64,000 nt of DNA, taken from assembly GCA_022563855.1 (NCBI GenBank), contig JADFMN010000010.1, positions 1 through 64,000 on the forward strand, given 5' to 3'. The notes below the pieces were generated by a model that made no database searches, was not told the DNA's origin, and saw only the letters and a program-made list of their open reading frames with translations. A program made the translations under genes and the position numbers. This DNA comes from Armatimonadota bacterium (GTDB taxonomy: Bacteria; Armatimonadota; Fimbriimonadia; Fimbriimonadales; Fimbriimonadaceae). This document shows, piece after piece, positions 1 to 9,101 of the stretch; position 1 is the first letter of the stretch, and the number at the start of each line of letters is the position of its first letter.

Positions 1-1084
1 CAGTCGGAGAAGTGCCGACGATGACGAGCTGCACTTGCCGCTCAGCCTGGTTCAGCGTGATCCCCGGCAGCACCGTCATCCAGCTGTCGTCGCTGGCGAG
101 CAGGTCGGTCAACCCGCCGCCGGTCAGAATCCCGCGGAACAGCGAGAAGCTGTCTGGCTCAACGAGCACGGGCGCTGGCACGAGGCCGTACAAGGTTTGT
201 ACGGTCAGGGTGGTGGTAGCATTTTCCGCAAGACTCAAGCGCCAATCGAGGCCGACCTGGCCGTCCTGGTTAACGGTGCCGCTGTCTCCGACCGTGTTGT
301 AGCCGACATAGGCTATGTAGTTCTCCCAGGTTGTCGGCAGCCCGAAGTTGTCCCAGACTACGACGTCCGAGCCGAACCCGAAGGCTGGCGGGCCGCCGGT
401 GGGCTGGTGAGACTGCTTGCCGCCCCAGTAGAAGCTATTGGGATCGCCAGCGCCTGCTCTCATAGCCATCGCCTGGACTGTGCTGTTCGGGTTGTGCATG
501 ACCACCCATTCGAGCCCGTCGGCTGCCGCCACGTGGTCGTCTGTGAAGCTAGTACCCCAGATCAGGTCCGCGTCCAAAACGCGATTCATCGCGAAGTCCA
601 GCTGGCCCCCACTGACGTTCGTGATCGTGTAGAACTGTTCGAGCATTGCGACCCCGGCGCTTACCGAAGTGACAACCTGCCGCACATCGAACTCCAGAAC
701 CACCGTACGCCCGGCCAACAGCTCGAAGGAACTCGAAGCCGTGAACGCGTTGACGTTGAAGACCGGAGTGGTGATATTTCTGGCCCAGGTGCCGCCTGAA
801 AGGGTGCCGGTCCACTCCGGCATGTCGGTGAGAACCACCCGGTCGTTCCCGGAAAAGAGCCGGAAGCCCGCCGAGAACGTCGGCTGGCCCGGGCCCCCCA
901 CGGCCGGTTCGAAGTTGTCCACGTATGCCGCATTCCAGTTGCCGTATGCACCGTACGCGTCAATGTTGACGTCGAGATGGCCGACGCCGCCGACGCCGTT
1001 GTCGATGTTGACCGTCTGACCGAGGCCGATGACAGGCACTAGAATGGCCGCAATAGCGACCGATAGAATCAGATATCGTCTCAT
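1..1084 (-). CDS. secreted protein of unknown function (3' end beyond left edge)
   Basis: A reading frame open from ATG at 1084 to the left edge (361 codons, no stop). It starts MRRYLILSVAIAAILVPV, a classic signal peptide (basic n-region, hydrophobic core, likely cut near residue 22 after GLG). A Shine-Dalgarno GAGAGGA ends 5 nt before the ATG, which fixes the start. The mature part is rich in Gly, Asn, Thr and Val, with a beta-strand-like pattern and no catalytic motif or domain that I recognise. The opposite strand is also open over 35-799, but that frame has no start signal and an implausible composition, so I take it as the shadow. Function unknown; a secreted or surface beta-rich protein is an inference. 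Confidence 0.75.
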   Translation of the reverse strand, partial: MRRYLILSVAIAAILVPVIGLGQTVNIDNGVGGVGHLDVNIDAYGAYGNWNAAYVDNFEPAVGGPGQPTFSAGFRLFSGNDRVVLTDMPEWTGTLSGGTWARNITTPVFNVNAFTASSSFELLAGRTVVLEFDVRQVVTSVSAGVAMLEQFYTITNVSGGQLDFAMNRVLDADLIWGTSFTDDHVAAADGLEWVVMHNPNSTVQAMAMRAGAGDPNSFYWGGKQSHQPTGGPPAFGFGSDVVVWDNFGLPTTWENYIAYVGYNTVGDSGTVNQDGQVGLDWRLSLAENATTTLTVQTLYGLVPAPVLVEPDSFSLFRGILTGGGLTDLLASDDSWMTVLPGITLNQAERQVQLVIVGTSPT

Positions 1085-1343
1085 TCGTTTCCTCTCCAAA
1101 AAAAGATCAGTCCTGTAGTCAAGCGCTGCTCAACCGCGTTTTTGAACCTACTAAGAGCTTCTGTGTACCCCAAATGCAAACTGATTGCAATACCCCTGCA
1201 AAAACCCAGTAATTGTTCTGGGCGTGCCACGCCTGGCCTTCTAATTCCTTATTCTTTTGTGCTCTTTTTTTAGAACTCTCAGGCCGTGGCTCGCCGAAGT
1301 ACTTTGTTCGTGGCCAGCGCGGCCTGAGGCCTAACCAGGAATC

Positions 1344-3446
1344 TCAACGGAAAGAGAGAACTGGCCCGGTTCGCGAAGCTTGCATGCTCGGGCGACCGCC
1401 CCAGAACAGCGCTCCTTCGATCCGCTCAGAACGACGGTTCTGGGGCTGACTTGTCGAGGCCATTTCGAGGTAGATCTGCAGCGCCTTTTCGTAGAGCGCG
1501 ATCATCTCGCCCCTTTGCGACTCGTCGAGCAGCTTGGCCTTCGTCTTCGCCCACTCGATAGCGTCCTCGCACTGCTTGGCGAAATAGGCGCCGGCCTCGG
1601 GGGAGCCGATCGGCCTGCCCGGAACATCGATGTAGATCGGGCTCGTATGCGCGAAAACCGGAATGTTCTGGTTGAACGGAAGGTGCTCAGACGACGACGT
1701 GCGCGCAGCGATCCACGTGCTTCCGTCGATCAGCACGTCCACAGTGAAGCTCACTTTCCGAGCGCCGGTAGGGTTCTCCTTCGTCGCGACGATCTCACCG
1801 CCCCGGATGATCTCGATCCGCTCCATCGGAATCCGGCTCGACACTTCGACATGAACGGAAACCGTCTGGCCCTGCGAGGTGGTGATGGTGTCACCGATCG
1901 CCGCGCCGTCAACGCTGAGCTTCATCATCGGCCCGGTGGTCGTGAAAGTCCTGCCGGCGCGAATCCCGTCGATCCAGCCCTGGTAAGAAAGCGGCCCGTC
2001 AATCTTGACGTAGGTCCGGACCGAGCCCAGAACCTGCGTGTTCGTCATTTTGTCGGTCCCGGCGGTCGCCGGCACCCGAAAGCCCAAATTGAGGAACCGG
2101 TACCAAGTATCGGCCGGTCCAAGCTGCCCGAAGACGTCGTTGAAGGCGTCCCCCATAGTCATCAGGTCTATCGAGTCCACCTTCCCCAGCGCCATGTCGA
2201 CGGCAAGCTCGCCCGAGGGGAACGGGAAGTGCGCCCAGGCCGCGAACCCTCCCTGCTCGTGAGTCCGGTCGAGCACGCTGGCCATGGTCGGGAAGTCATG
2301 GCCGCCGATGACGCCGCCGCCGGTCTGCGGGCCCCACGAAAGCGGATAGACGAGCTTTTTCAGGTTCAACAGTATCGTGTGCCCGATGAACCCGTGGCGG
2401 CTCTCCTCGTTGACGTAGACGATGTGCTCGGGCTCCGAGAGCAGGCTGGGGGCGCCCGTAAAGTGCTCCGCGTTCGTGATCAGCTCGGCCCACTTCGTCA
2501 CAAGGATGTTGAGGACGTTCAAGTCCTCGCCCTTCATCTCCAGCATCCCGTTGGTGGGATCGATGAAGTGGACGTGCGTGTCGCCGGAGTACCACCCGTC
2601 CTGCGCAACGTTCGACCAGCGCTCCAATTCGACGTCCAGCGTCACGTCGTTGGAGCCTGTGACCTCGAAGTGCGACGTGAACGGCTCGTACTCTATGCCT
2701 CGCACGACCTCGATGTCGTATGAGCCGACCGGCAGCGGCAGCGTGAAGTCCGCCGGGACGTAGGCGAACGACTTCTCGCCCACCATCGCATCGCCGCCGA
2801 CGTCAGGGTTCCATCCGGTGTGGATGTTTTTCACGTGGCCCTCGGGCGGCCAATAATCACCGTCGCTGTCGGTCACGCTGACGCGGGCGAAGACCGGCTC
2901 GCCCGTGGCCGCATCTCGCAGGCGTACTTCAACGGGGAACAGCAAGTGGTGCTCAGGAAGCCGGTCGTCCGCCTCTTGGAGTTCGAGAGGCGTCTCGGCG
3001 TCCATCTCGATTCTCACGATCAGCCACTTTTTCTCTTGCTTTTCAAGCTCGAACGTTAACGACAACCGCCACGTACCGTCGTAATGCACGACCGGCGTGA
3101 CGCGTATCCGCTTGCCTACTTTCGTAAAGAACGCGTGGCGCAGAACAATCCTCTTCGTCCACGGTCGAGGCCTGGCCACCTGAGCGATGACACCCTCCTT
3201 CGTCGCGCCCCAGCTTGTCGTTACGTCGTCGTGCAGGACGGCGGCCGCGGCCTCCCCGTCGGAAACCGCCGTCGCGTATGCGAACGTCACCATCGCCTGA
3301 CGCGCGGCGTCCATGTCCTCGTCGCCGTGGGCGGCGGGGCTCAGGGTTGACTCTTCGTCCTCGACAGGACCAAAACCCGAGGTCACGATCCCCAGTGCAA
3401 CAAGCCCGGCGAGCGCGAACGATCCTCTCGCAAGATAGGTGTTCAT
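1344..3446 (-). CDS. secreted CehA/McbA-family metallohydrolase
   Basis: About 700 residues with an N-terminal signal peptide (MNTYLARGSFALAGLVALG). The N-terminal 270 residues carry an NTF2/SnoaL-like stretch and a carboxypeptidase-regulatory-like beta domain. A PHP/CehA-type metallohydrolase domain begins near residue 285 with WYSGDTHVHF, followed by GFIGHTILLN (~354), AWAHFPFP (~404) and ATAGTDKM (~464); these His/Asp residues are the expected metal ligands. The family hydrolyses esters and carbamates, but the substrate here is unknown. ATG 3446 is chosen over 3482 because AGAGGA sits 6 nt upstream. The last ~34 residues are encoded by an intergenic-type repeat (hairpin 1398-1446), so the native end was probably lost or extended by repeat insertion. 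Confidence 0.8.
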   Translation of the reverse strand: MNTYLARGSFALAGLVALGIVTSGFGPVEDEESTLSPAAHGDEDMDAARQAMVTFAYATAVSDGEAAAAVLHDDVTTSWGATKEGVIAQVARPRPWTKRIVLRHAFFTKVGKRIRVTPVVHYDGTWRLSLTFELEKQEKKWLIVRIEMDAETPLELQEADDRLPEHHLLFPVEVRLRDAATGEPVFARVSVTDSDGDYWPPEGHVKNIHTGWNPDVGGDAMVGEKSFAYVPADFTLPLPVGSYDIEVVRGIEYEPFTSHFEVTGSNDVTLDVELERWSNVAQDGWYSGDTHVHFIDPTNGMLEMKGEDLNVLNILVTKWAELITNAEHFTGAPSLLSEPEHIVYVNEESRHGFIGHTILLNLKKLVYPLSWGPQTGGGVIGGHDFPTMASVLDRTHEQGGFAAWAHFPFPSGELAVDMALGKVDSIDLMTMGDAFNDVFGQLGPADTWYRFLNLGFRVPATAGTDKMTNTQVLGSVRTYVKIDGPLSYQGWIDGIRAGRTFTTTGPMMKLSVDGAAIGDTITTSQGQTVSVHVEVSSRIPMERIEIIRGGEIVATKENPTGARKVSFTVDVLIDGSTWIAARTSSSEHLPFNQNIPVFAHTSPIYIDVPGRPIGSPEAGAYFAKQCEDAIEWAKTKAKLLDESQRGEMIALYEKALQIYLEMASTSQPQNRRSERIEGALFWGGRPSMQASRTGPVLSFR
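1398..1446. repeat. variable-arm hairpin repeat, copy A
   Basis: A 10-bp perfect inverted repeat, GCCCCAGAAC (1398-1407) and GTTCTGGGGC (1437-1446), brackets the shared core CTCCTTCGATCCGCTCAGAA. The same core recurs at 4868, 16671, 16851, 16906, 17033 and 27010 with different but again self-complementary arms. This copy lies inside the 3' end of the metallohydrolase gene and supplies its last codons. Confidence 0.8.
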
Positions 3447-3514
3447 GATTCCTCTTCGTTCATGCTTCACAGCACCGACCAACCAAATTACCCCAGTCCG
3501 CGACGCTCGGCCCT

Positions 3515-4708
3515 CTAGCCCTTGATCCGGTCGTGCTTTCTCAGGAGGTCGAGCACGTAGTCGACGTCCAGTGCCTCGACCGTTCCCCGGTGGCCCTCTA
3601 CCGTCTCGGCCATGAAGAGAGAGTTGTAGATCGCTTCTTCTGTTGCTTCGACGACAGCTTGAAACAGCCGCGTCATTTGTGAGTTCGGGAAGTCGATGAT
3701 CTCGGACGCACTCTGCCGTCTCTCAGGAGTACGACGGACGGAGTTTGCGGTGCTGAATGCGATGACGTAATCCCCCGAGCCGTTGGACATACTCGATCCG
3801 ACTTTGCCGAGAGCGAGCAACGCGCGCTTGGCGAGCCGCTCCAGGTTTCTGTCGGAGAGTGGGAAGTCGGTTGCGACGACGATCATGATTGAGCCGTCTT
3901 GCATCGCAGACAGTTCTGGTCCGAGACCGTACTGCGCTATGGGAACTCCGAGAATTTGCAGGTTCCCTCCAAAGTTGGTTTGAACGAGAACACCGACTGT
4001 GGTCGGGAACTCTTTCGAGTAGTCGAAAAAAACGGGGTCGCGCGTTCGTGTGAAATCCCCCGGCCGACCTAAGCGCCCAGCACTGTAGGGAAATACCCTG
4101 CGCGAAGCCGTGCCGATACCGCCCTTGTGGCCGAAGCAGATCGTGCCGCGACCAGCGCCGACCGCGCCCTCTTGCACCGGGCCTCCCTTTGCAGCTTCAA
4201 TCGCCTGACGGATCATCGCAGGCGTCAAGTGCCGACCGCGGATGTCGTTGAGGTAGCCGTCGTTCGTCTCGCCGACCACGGCGTTCACCGAGCGCGCGTT
4301 CTCGTTGCGATCGAGCGTCCATTCGATCGCCGCGCTCGCGCCTTCGGGCACATTCAGAGTGTTGGTCAGCACGATCGGCGTCTCGATCTCGCCAAGCTCG
4401 CGTACTTGGGTCACGCCCATGAGCTTGCCGAAGCCGTTGCCGACGTAGATCGCCGCCGGAACCTTGTCCTCGTACAAGTTTCCACCGTGCGGCAGTATCG
4501 CCGTCGCGCCGGTGTGGAGGTTCTCGCCGTCGTCGAGCGTGAAGTGCCCGACGAGCACCCCCGGCACATCGGTGATAGCGTTGTTCGGCCCGGTCGGCAG
4601 CGAGCCGACGATCACTCCCAGCTCGCGCGGTCGTTTCTTCTGTGCGTCTTGCTCAGTCGGAGCCGTCACAAAGGCCATCGACAGGCAGGCCAGCAGCGCG
4701 GTTGTCAT
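3515..4708 (-). CDS. P1 family peptidase (DmpA/L-aminopeptidase D-esterase-like)
   Basis: 397 residues; short signal-like N-terminus (MTTALLACLSMAFVTAPTEQ). It then matches the DmpA/P1 fold from the opening ITDVPGVLVGH and GATAILP through AVGAGRGTICFGHKGGIGT and ASR. In this N-terminal-nucleophile-type family the enzyme self-cleaves before a Ser in the GT-x-S-R segment, here near residue 201. Members release N-terminal L- or D-amino acids from peptides or amides. ATG 4708 is preferred over 4750 because GGAGG lies 4 nt upstream. Export suggests peptide scavenging outside the cytoplasm (inference). It follows the metallohydrolase gene's promoter side with a 68-bp gap, so the two could be co-transcribed. 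Confidence 0.85.
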   Translation of the reverse strand: MTTALLACLSMAFVTAPTEQDAQKKRPRELGVIVGSLPTGPNNAITDVPGVLVGHFTLDDGENLHTGATAILPHGGNLYEDKVPAAIYVGNGFGKLMGVTQVRELGEIETPIVLTNTLNVPEGASAAIEWTLDRNENARSVNAVVGETNDGYLNDIRGRHLTPAMIRQAIEAAKGGPVQEGAVGAGRGTICFGHKGGIGTASRRVFPYSAGRLGRPGDFTRTRDPVFFDYSKEFPTTVGVLVQTNFGGNLQILGVPIAQYGLGPELSAMQDGSIMIVVATDFPLSDRNLERLAKRALLALGKVGSSMSNGSGDYVIAFSTANSVRRTPERRQSASEIIDFPNSQMTRLFQAVVEATEEAIYNSLFMAETVEGHRGTVEALDVDYVLDLLRKHDRIKG

Positions 4709-4782
4709 CGCCCCTCCGATTCGGTGTTTCGCATGGTTCAGAGGATACACTGCCGGGTTGGGTGCGCGGCTAAGTGTCCGAA

Positions 4783-4896
4783 GGCGGACTAGGAGTCCGC
4801 CGACCGGGGTGCGGACCGGAGAGTCCGCGCTCCGTGGGTCAGCTCACTTCTAACCTTGCTCCCGAGCTCCTTCGATCCGCTCAGGATGACCGCTCG
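4783..4896. repeat. intergenic repeat cluster (GGACT hairpins plus variable-arm hairpin copy G)
   Basis: The hairpin GGCGGACT/agg/AGTCCGCC (4783-4801) is followed by GCGGAC/GTCCGC (4811-4828). Then comes a copy of the CTCCTTCGATCCGCTCAGGA core with 5-bp arms CGAGC/GCTCG (4863-4896). No coding sequence is supported between 4709 and 4976. Confidence 0.75.
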
Positions 4897-4976
4897 CCCT
4901 CCCGAACCGTCGCCCCTCGACCGCGCGGGCGAACGGTCTCGAGGTCAGTTGCCAGCGGTATCCGGCAGGCCGACGC

Positions 4977-7292
4977 TCAATTGGAAGCCGCCAGGTCGCG
5001 CTCAGTTGCGTGAGCGGCCTCAACCGTCTCTAGAACAACGCCTTCATCGTGCCCTCGAAGTTCGGCAATGTCCGACGCCGCGAGCATCCAGGAGAGCGTG
5101 GACTCCGCCCCCATGTTTTCGTTCACGCCGAGTGGTGTGAGGCCGTCGGCGCATCCGCCGGACAGCGGGTCCACCAGGGGCGTTCCGATGTCGTTCCGGC
5201 CGAGGAACCACTCGAACGCGGTCGTCGCGCGCTCGATCCAAACGGCATCGCCGGTGACCTCGAACGCCCGCCTCGCGGCGGCCACCATCGCGGCGGCGCA
5301 AAGCGGCTGCTGGTCGAATCGCGCTTTGCCCTTTCCCTTTCGCCACAACCCACTGCAACCGACTAGGCTTATGTGGCCGTCATCCGCCGTACACCCGTCG
5401 AACAGCCACTCCAGCGACTGGAGACCGTAACGGCGAAATCGCTCGTCGCCGCCCCACACCGAGGCCGCGAGGAGCGCCTCCGGGAGGCGGCCGTTGTCAT
5501 ACGCCACTATCTCCTCGAACCACCGCCACTTCCGCGTGGCCGCGCTTTCATATCTGTCGGCAAGGCGTTCGGCCAGCCTCCGGCCCACGTGCCTCACGGC
5601 CAATTCGCCTTCGAACCGGGACAGATAGGCGGATATTCCGAGCAGCGAAAACGCCCACGCCCGCGGACTGGTGAACTTGGGCAGTTTGACGAGCAGTTTG
5701 TGGAACAGTTCGAAGGCCACGCGCTGGCCTGAATGGCGCGGTGCATGCGCGGCCGCATAACCCGCGGCCCAAACCGTGCGACCGTGCGAGTCCTCAGAGC
5801 CGGTTTTCTCCAACCAGGTGCGGTCGTAAGACATGAAGTTCCGCATACGCGAGTTGGCGTCGTTGAAACCGTATGAGAGGAAAGACAGCGTGCGATGTAT
5901 CAAGGCGAGCGCCTCGGGGCATTCGTTCAGCCGCCACTGGGCGCAGGCGACGAGCAAAGCGCGGGCGTTGTCGTCAGCGCAGTAGCCGTGGCTGTGGTCC
6001 GGGATGGCGTACTTCGCGTGCTGCAAAACGCCCGTGTCGTCGGAGAGCGCCAGCAGATGATCCCAACGCAGTTCCGGCTCTTGCGCCGCACGGGCGTGGG
6101 CAGCGACGGGGACAGGACGGCTTCCTGCAGCCAACTCAGAGCACAGTTCCCGATAGGTGCTACCGATGCTGGGCCACGTGAACCCGCGGCCGTGTCGGTA
6201 CGCCGCCTTGCGCATCTTCACGCTTTTGACCGGATCGTCCAGCAGGTCTCGAAGGTTCTGAGCCAGTGCATCCGGGTCGTCGAACGGTGTCAGCAGCCCT
6301 CGGCCCGAAGCGAGCAGTTCTTGGGCTGCGGCGAACGGCGTGGCAACCACCGCCTTGCCTGCGGCCACGGCGTAGGCGAGAGGACCGGACGCGATCTGAT
6401 CCGCACCCGTATAAGGCGCCACGTAGATGTCGGCGGCCTGGAGGTACTCCTCTACCTCCGTGTCGGTCAGGTGGCGGTTCACGAACCGAACCGTGTCAGT
6501 CAGGCTCAAGTCGGCCGCCATCCGTTCAAGACCCTCTCGATAGGCCTCGCCCTCCCACTTGAGAAGTTCCGGATGTGTCGCCCCGACCACAAGGTAAACG
6601 ACGTCGCGATAGTCGGGCGCAAGCCGGGCCATAGCCTCAAGCGCCATCTCGATTCCCTTCCCTGGGCCCAGGTGGCCGAAGGTCATAACCACCCGTTTGC
6701 CCGCGAGGCCGAGCGACTCCTGATAAAACGCGGGATCGGAGAACGGCAGGTCAGGCGCGCCGTGCGGGATGAAAACGATCTTCTCAGACGGAACGTCGTA
6801 CACCGCTTCGAGGATCGGCTTAGCGGCCTGCGCCAGAACCATAACTGCCGCAGCATGATCGCAAACTTGCTTGAGCGTCTCGCGCTGGCCGTCGGTCGGG
6901 TCTCGCAGGACGGTGTGCAACGTCGCAACCACAGGCCTTTTCAATGCAGCAAGCAGCCCCAGAACGAGATCGCCGTCCTCACCGCCGAAGATCCCGAACT
7001 CGTGCTGAAGGCTGACAATGTCGACCGGCGACCGGTTCAGGAAGTCCGCCGCCGTTCGATAATCCGACTGCCGGTCCCGACGAATATCATAAACGACCTC
7101 CGGCGGATAGTCAAGGTCGGCGCCCTCAGGGGACACGGCGACGACCTTTGGGAAGGCCTCTCCTCCTGCGACTTCGGAGGCGCCGTAATGGGCCGCCAAA
7201 TCCCGAGCAAACGTCGCAAGACCGCAGCGAAGCGGAACGTAAGTGCTTACGATTGCGAGACGCGGGCCGTGGGGTCGCTTAGACCCTAGCAC
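4977..7292 (-). CDS. family 4-type glycosyltransferase with C-terminal helical toroid-like domain
   Basis: 771 residues. Residues ~10-400 form a GT-B fold glycosyltransferase of the GT4 type: LRCGLATFARDLAAHY at the start, VMTFGHLGPGKGIEMALEA at the second Rossmann domain, and the nucleotide-sugar segment IASGPLAYAVAAGKAVVATP. The remaining ~370 residues (HGYCADDNARALL, DSHGRTVWAAGYA) are helical with Trp/Arg/Asp-rich motifs like alpha/alpha-toroid carbohydrate enzymes. GGAGG abuts ATG 7298 but stands 6 nt before GTG 7292, so GTG is the better start. The adjacent GH130 gene lies 327 bp upstream on the same strand; such GT/GH130 neighbours are recurrent and suggest mannoside synthesis or turnover (inference). 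Confidence 0.8.
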   Translation of the reverse strand: MLGSKRPHGPRLAIVSTYVPLRCGLATFARDLAAHYGASEVAGGEAFPKVVAVSPEGADLDYPPEVVYDIRRDRQSDYRTAADFLNRSPVDIVSLQHEFGIFGGEDGDLVLGLLAALKRPVVATLHTVLRDPTDGQRETLKQVCDHAAAVMVLAQAAKPILEAVYDVPSEKIVFIPHGAPDLPFSDPAFYQESLGLAGKRVVMTFGHLGPGKGIEMALEAMARLAPDYRDVVYLVVGATHPELLKWEGEAYREGLERMAADLSLTDTVRFVNRHLTDTEVEEYLQAADIYVAPYTGADQIASGPLAYAVAAGKAVVATPFAAAQELLASGRGLLTPFDDPDALAQNLRDLLDDPVKSVKMRKAAYRHGRGFTWPSIGSTYRELCSELAAGSRPVPVAAHARAAQEPELRWDHLLALSDDTGVLQHAKYAIPDHSHGYCADDNARALLVACAQWRLNECPEALALIHRTLSFLSYGFNDANSRMRNFMSYDRTWLEKTGSEDSHGRTVWAAGYAAAHAPRHSGQRVAFELFHKLLVKLPKFTSPRAWAFSLLGISAYLSRFEGELAVRHVGRRLAERLADRYESAATRKWRWFEEIVAYDNGRLPEALLAASVWGGDERFRRYGLQSLEWLFDGCTADDGHISLVGCSGLWRKGKGKARFDQQPLCAAAMVAAARRAFEVTGDAVWIERATTAFEWFLGRNDIGTPLVDPLSGGCADGLTPLGVNENMGAESTLSWMLAASDIAELRGHDEGVVLETVEAAHATERDLAASN

Positions 7293-7298
7293 GAACAT

Positions 7299-7619
7299 CC
7301 TCCTTGAACCTTCTTGGGCCGATTCGCGACCCTTGACCTGGGATCCAGCCGTATGCGGGAAGCCGATTGCGGAAATAGGCACGAGAAGGTATGACGACGA
7401 TTCCGGACGTGTGAAAGGAGGTCCGCAACCAAGGCGGCCCATCGTATGCGGGGCGTGCCAAGTGGATCAAAGTCCGTATTCCCCTGGCGAACGCTGCGCA
7501 TTCCTGCTGGAAGCCTGCATGGATCACACTCCAAATCCTAAGGGTGGCCGCCTAGCCCCTTCGCTGTACGGCTAGCAAGCTCGGGTTACCCAAGCGCCAC
7601 GGCACCCGTATCCCGTTAA
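7299..7619. other. 321-bp gap with no recognised content
   Basis: Between the GH130 gene and the glycosyltransferase. Short open frames occur on both strands, but none has a start signal or recognisable product. I see no member of the window's repeat families here. It may contain the GT promoter or a long leader. Confidence 0.5.
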
Positions 7620-8570
7620 TTATACCTGGCATTTCAGCCAGTCCAGAATCTCCCGGATGCTCCCCGTCGCGAGCGCCACTGACGAATCCGCCGCCCCGTA
7701 GTAGATCCTCAGCGTGTCGCCGTCCTCACAGACGGTGCTGCCGCACGGGAAGACCACGTCGCCGACGTCACCGACCTGCTCATACTCCTCTTCCGGTCCA
7801 AATATCCATTCGCTTCCCCTCGAGATCAACTTGCACGGATCTTCGAGGTCGAACAGAGCGACCCCAAGTCTGTAGATGCAGCCCGCGGGCGTGATGCGTA
7901 CCCCGTGATAGAACAGGAGCCACCCTTCCGACGTTTCGACGGGAGGAGGCGAGAGACCGATCTTGTTCGCGTCCCACCACGCCCCTCGGCGCGCAGGGAG
8001 TATCACCTCGTGCCGGCCCCAGTGAATCAGGTCCGGGGAGCAACTGATCCACATGTCCGCAGAGCCCGCGCTGGCGCTGACCGGCCGGTGGATCATGTGC
8101 CACATGCCGCCAAACCGCCTCGGAAAGAGCGCGGCGTCCTTGTCTTCCGGGGGCAGGACGCTCCCTATGCGCTCGAACTCGACGAAATCCTTGGTGAGCG
8201 CGAGTTTCACATGCGGACCGCTCTCTGAAAAAGCCGTGAAAAGGACGGAATAGCACTCCATCTCTGGCAGGAACACGATCCTCGGGTCCTCTATCCCATA
8301 TAGCTCGTCCGAGCCCGGGTTTTCATTCGGAATCAGCGTCGGCTTCGGATCGATCCTCCAGTCGGTCACTCCGTCGTGGCTACGGACTGCGGTCAGATGC
8401 GAGATGCCGCGCCGGTCCTCCACCCGCACGAGCAGGAGAGTATCGCCGTCGTCCAGTAGGGTGGCGCCGGGGTTGAAAACCGTATTGGCGGAGTAAGGCC
8501 ATTGCCCGGGGGTCAGTATAGGGTTTCCCTCGTACCGCTTAAAAAGCTCTCTCACGTGACCGTTAATCAT
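7620..8570 (-). CDS. GH130 family glycosidase/phosphorylase
   Basis: 316 residues. The sequence has the five-bladed propeller signatures of GH130: FNPGATLLDDGDTLLLVRVE near the start, the YGIEDPR segment that carries the catalytic/phosphate-proximal Asp, LFPRRFGGMWHMIHRP, and GWLLFYHGV. Members are beta-1,2- or beta-1,4-mannoside phosphorylases or hydrolases. No signal peptide, so it is cytoplasmic. ATG 8570 is preferred (TAGAGG then four bases) over 8600, which has no ribosome site. It lies upstream of the GT4 gene in the same direction and probably acts on the same or a related mannan-type glycan. Confidence 0.87.
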   Translation of the reverse strand: MINGHVRELFKRYEGNPILTPGQWPYSANTVFNPGATLLDDGDTLLLVRVEDRRGISHLTAVRSHDGVTDWRIDPKPTLIPNENPGSDELYGIEDPRIVFLPEMECYSVLFTAFSESGPHVKLALTKDFVEFERIGSVLPPEDKDAALFPRRFGGMWHMIHRPVSASAGSADMWISCSPDLIHWGRHEVILPARRGAWWDANKIGLSPPPVETSEGWLLFYHGVRITPAGCIYRLGVALFDLEDPCKLISRGSEWIFGPEEEYEQVGDVGDVVFPCGSTVCEDGDTLRIYYGAADSSVALATGSIREILDWLKCQV

Positions 8571-8600
8571 CTTACCTCTAAGGTTAGATACGGGAGGCAT

Positions 8601-9101
8601 CAGGCAAAATTGTCGGCGTCAACAGCTAATGACCGCATCCGTATCTTAGCTAGGTTCTAGACTCCCGGGGGACGGCAATAACACCGTTATGCCACCCGTC
8701 GAGTTCAACCGCTACCATCAATTTGACGAACCAGCCTAGGTGCTGAGGGGTTCATAGTCTGAGTTTCCGGACCTGGTCTCGTTTGAGTTTATCGGCAGAG
8801 AGGCAGGAAAGCCTGGACATATGGCTGGCCTCCGCGACCCAAGAGAAGGCGTGTGACAGGGGGTGCCGCGGCTCGACACCGCTGGATAAGGTCGCTTGGC
8901 CGACCGACTCCTCGATATCGCATCGTCAAGCCGATGCTATCCAGCAGGGCGCAGTCCCCGCACTCTCAACGAACCCGCCTCAGGACGAACGGCGCGACAG
9001 CCCGTGAGTCCTGAGCCGGCGCGGCTCGCGGGGACGCTCGCCCTCCCAATCCGCCGAACCCCAGAACCGCCCCGGACCAACCCGCCCGCTATACTGCCCG
9101 C
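8601..9101. other. 500-bp intergenic region with repeat modules at its end
   Basis: Separates the divergent GH130 and propeller-phosphoesterase genes. The first 380 bp contain nothing I recognise. 8984-9008 is the GAACGGCGCGACAGCCCGTG module and 9021-9051 the GGCTCGCGGGGACGCTCGCC module; both recur elsewhere in this window. A leaderless-type -10 box for the next gene ends the region. Confidence 0.65.
9090..9095 (+). promoter_or_regulatory. leaderless -10 box TATACT
   Basis: TATACT, exactly six bases before ATG 9102, with no Shine-Dalgarno sequence. It is one of eight such TANNNT-N6-start arrangements in the window. Confidence 0.6.

Noticed and set aside
35-799. Long plus-strand ORF (254 codons) at the left edge
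   Set aside because: Same codon phase, opposite strand, of the signal-peptide gene ending at 1084; no start signal and an Arg/Val/His-rich composition typical of an antisense shadow.
1380-2723. Plus-strand ORF of 447 codons
   Set aside because: Antisense of the CehA-like gene, whose metal motifs prove the minus strand is coding.
5895-7289. Plus-strand ORF of 464 codons
   Set aside because: Antisense of the glycosyltransferase; composition is Arg/Val-rich with no family motif.
8860-8950. Possible tRNA-like or small structured RNA segment
   Set aside because: No cloverleaf with a T-loop GGTTCRA-type sequence could be drawn; treated as unassigned intergenic DNA.
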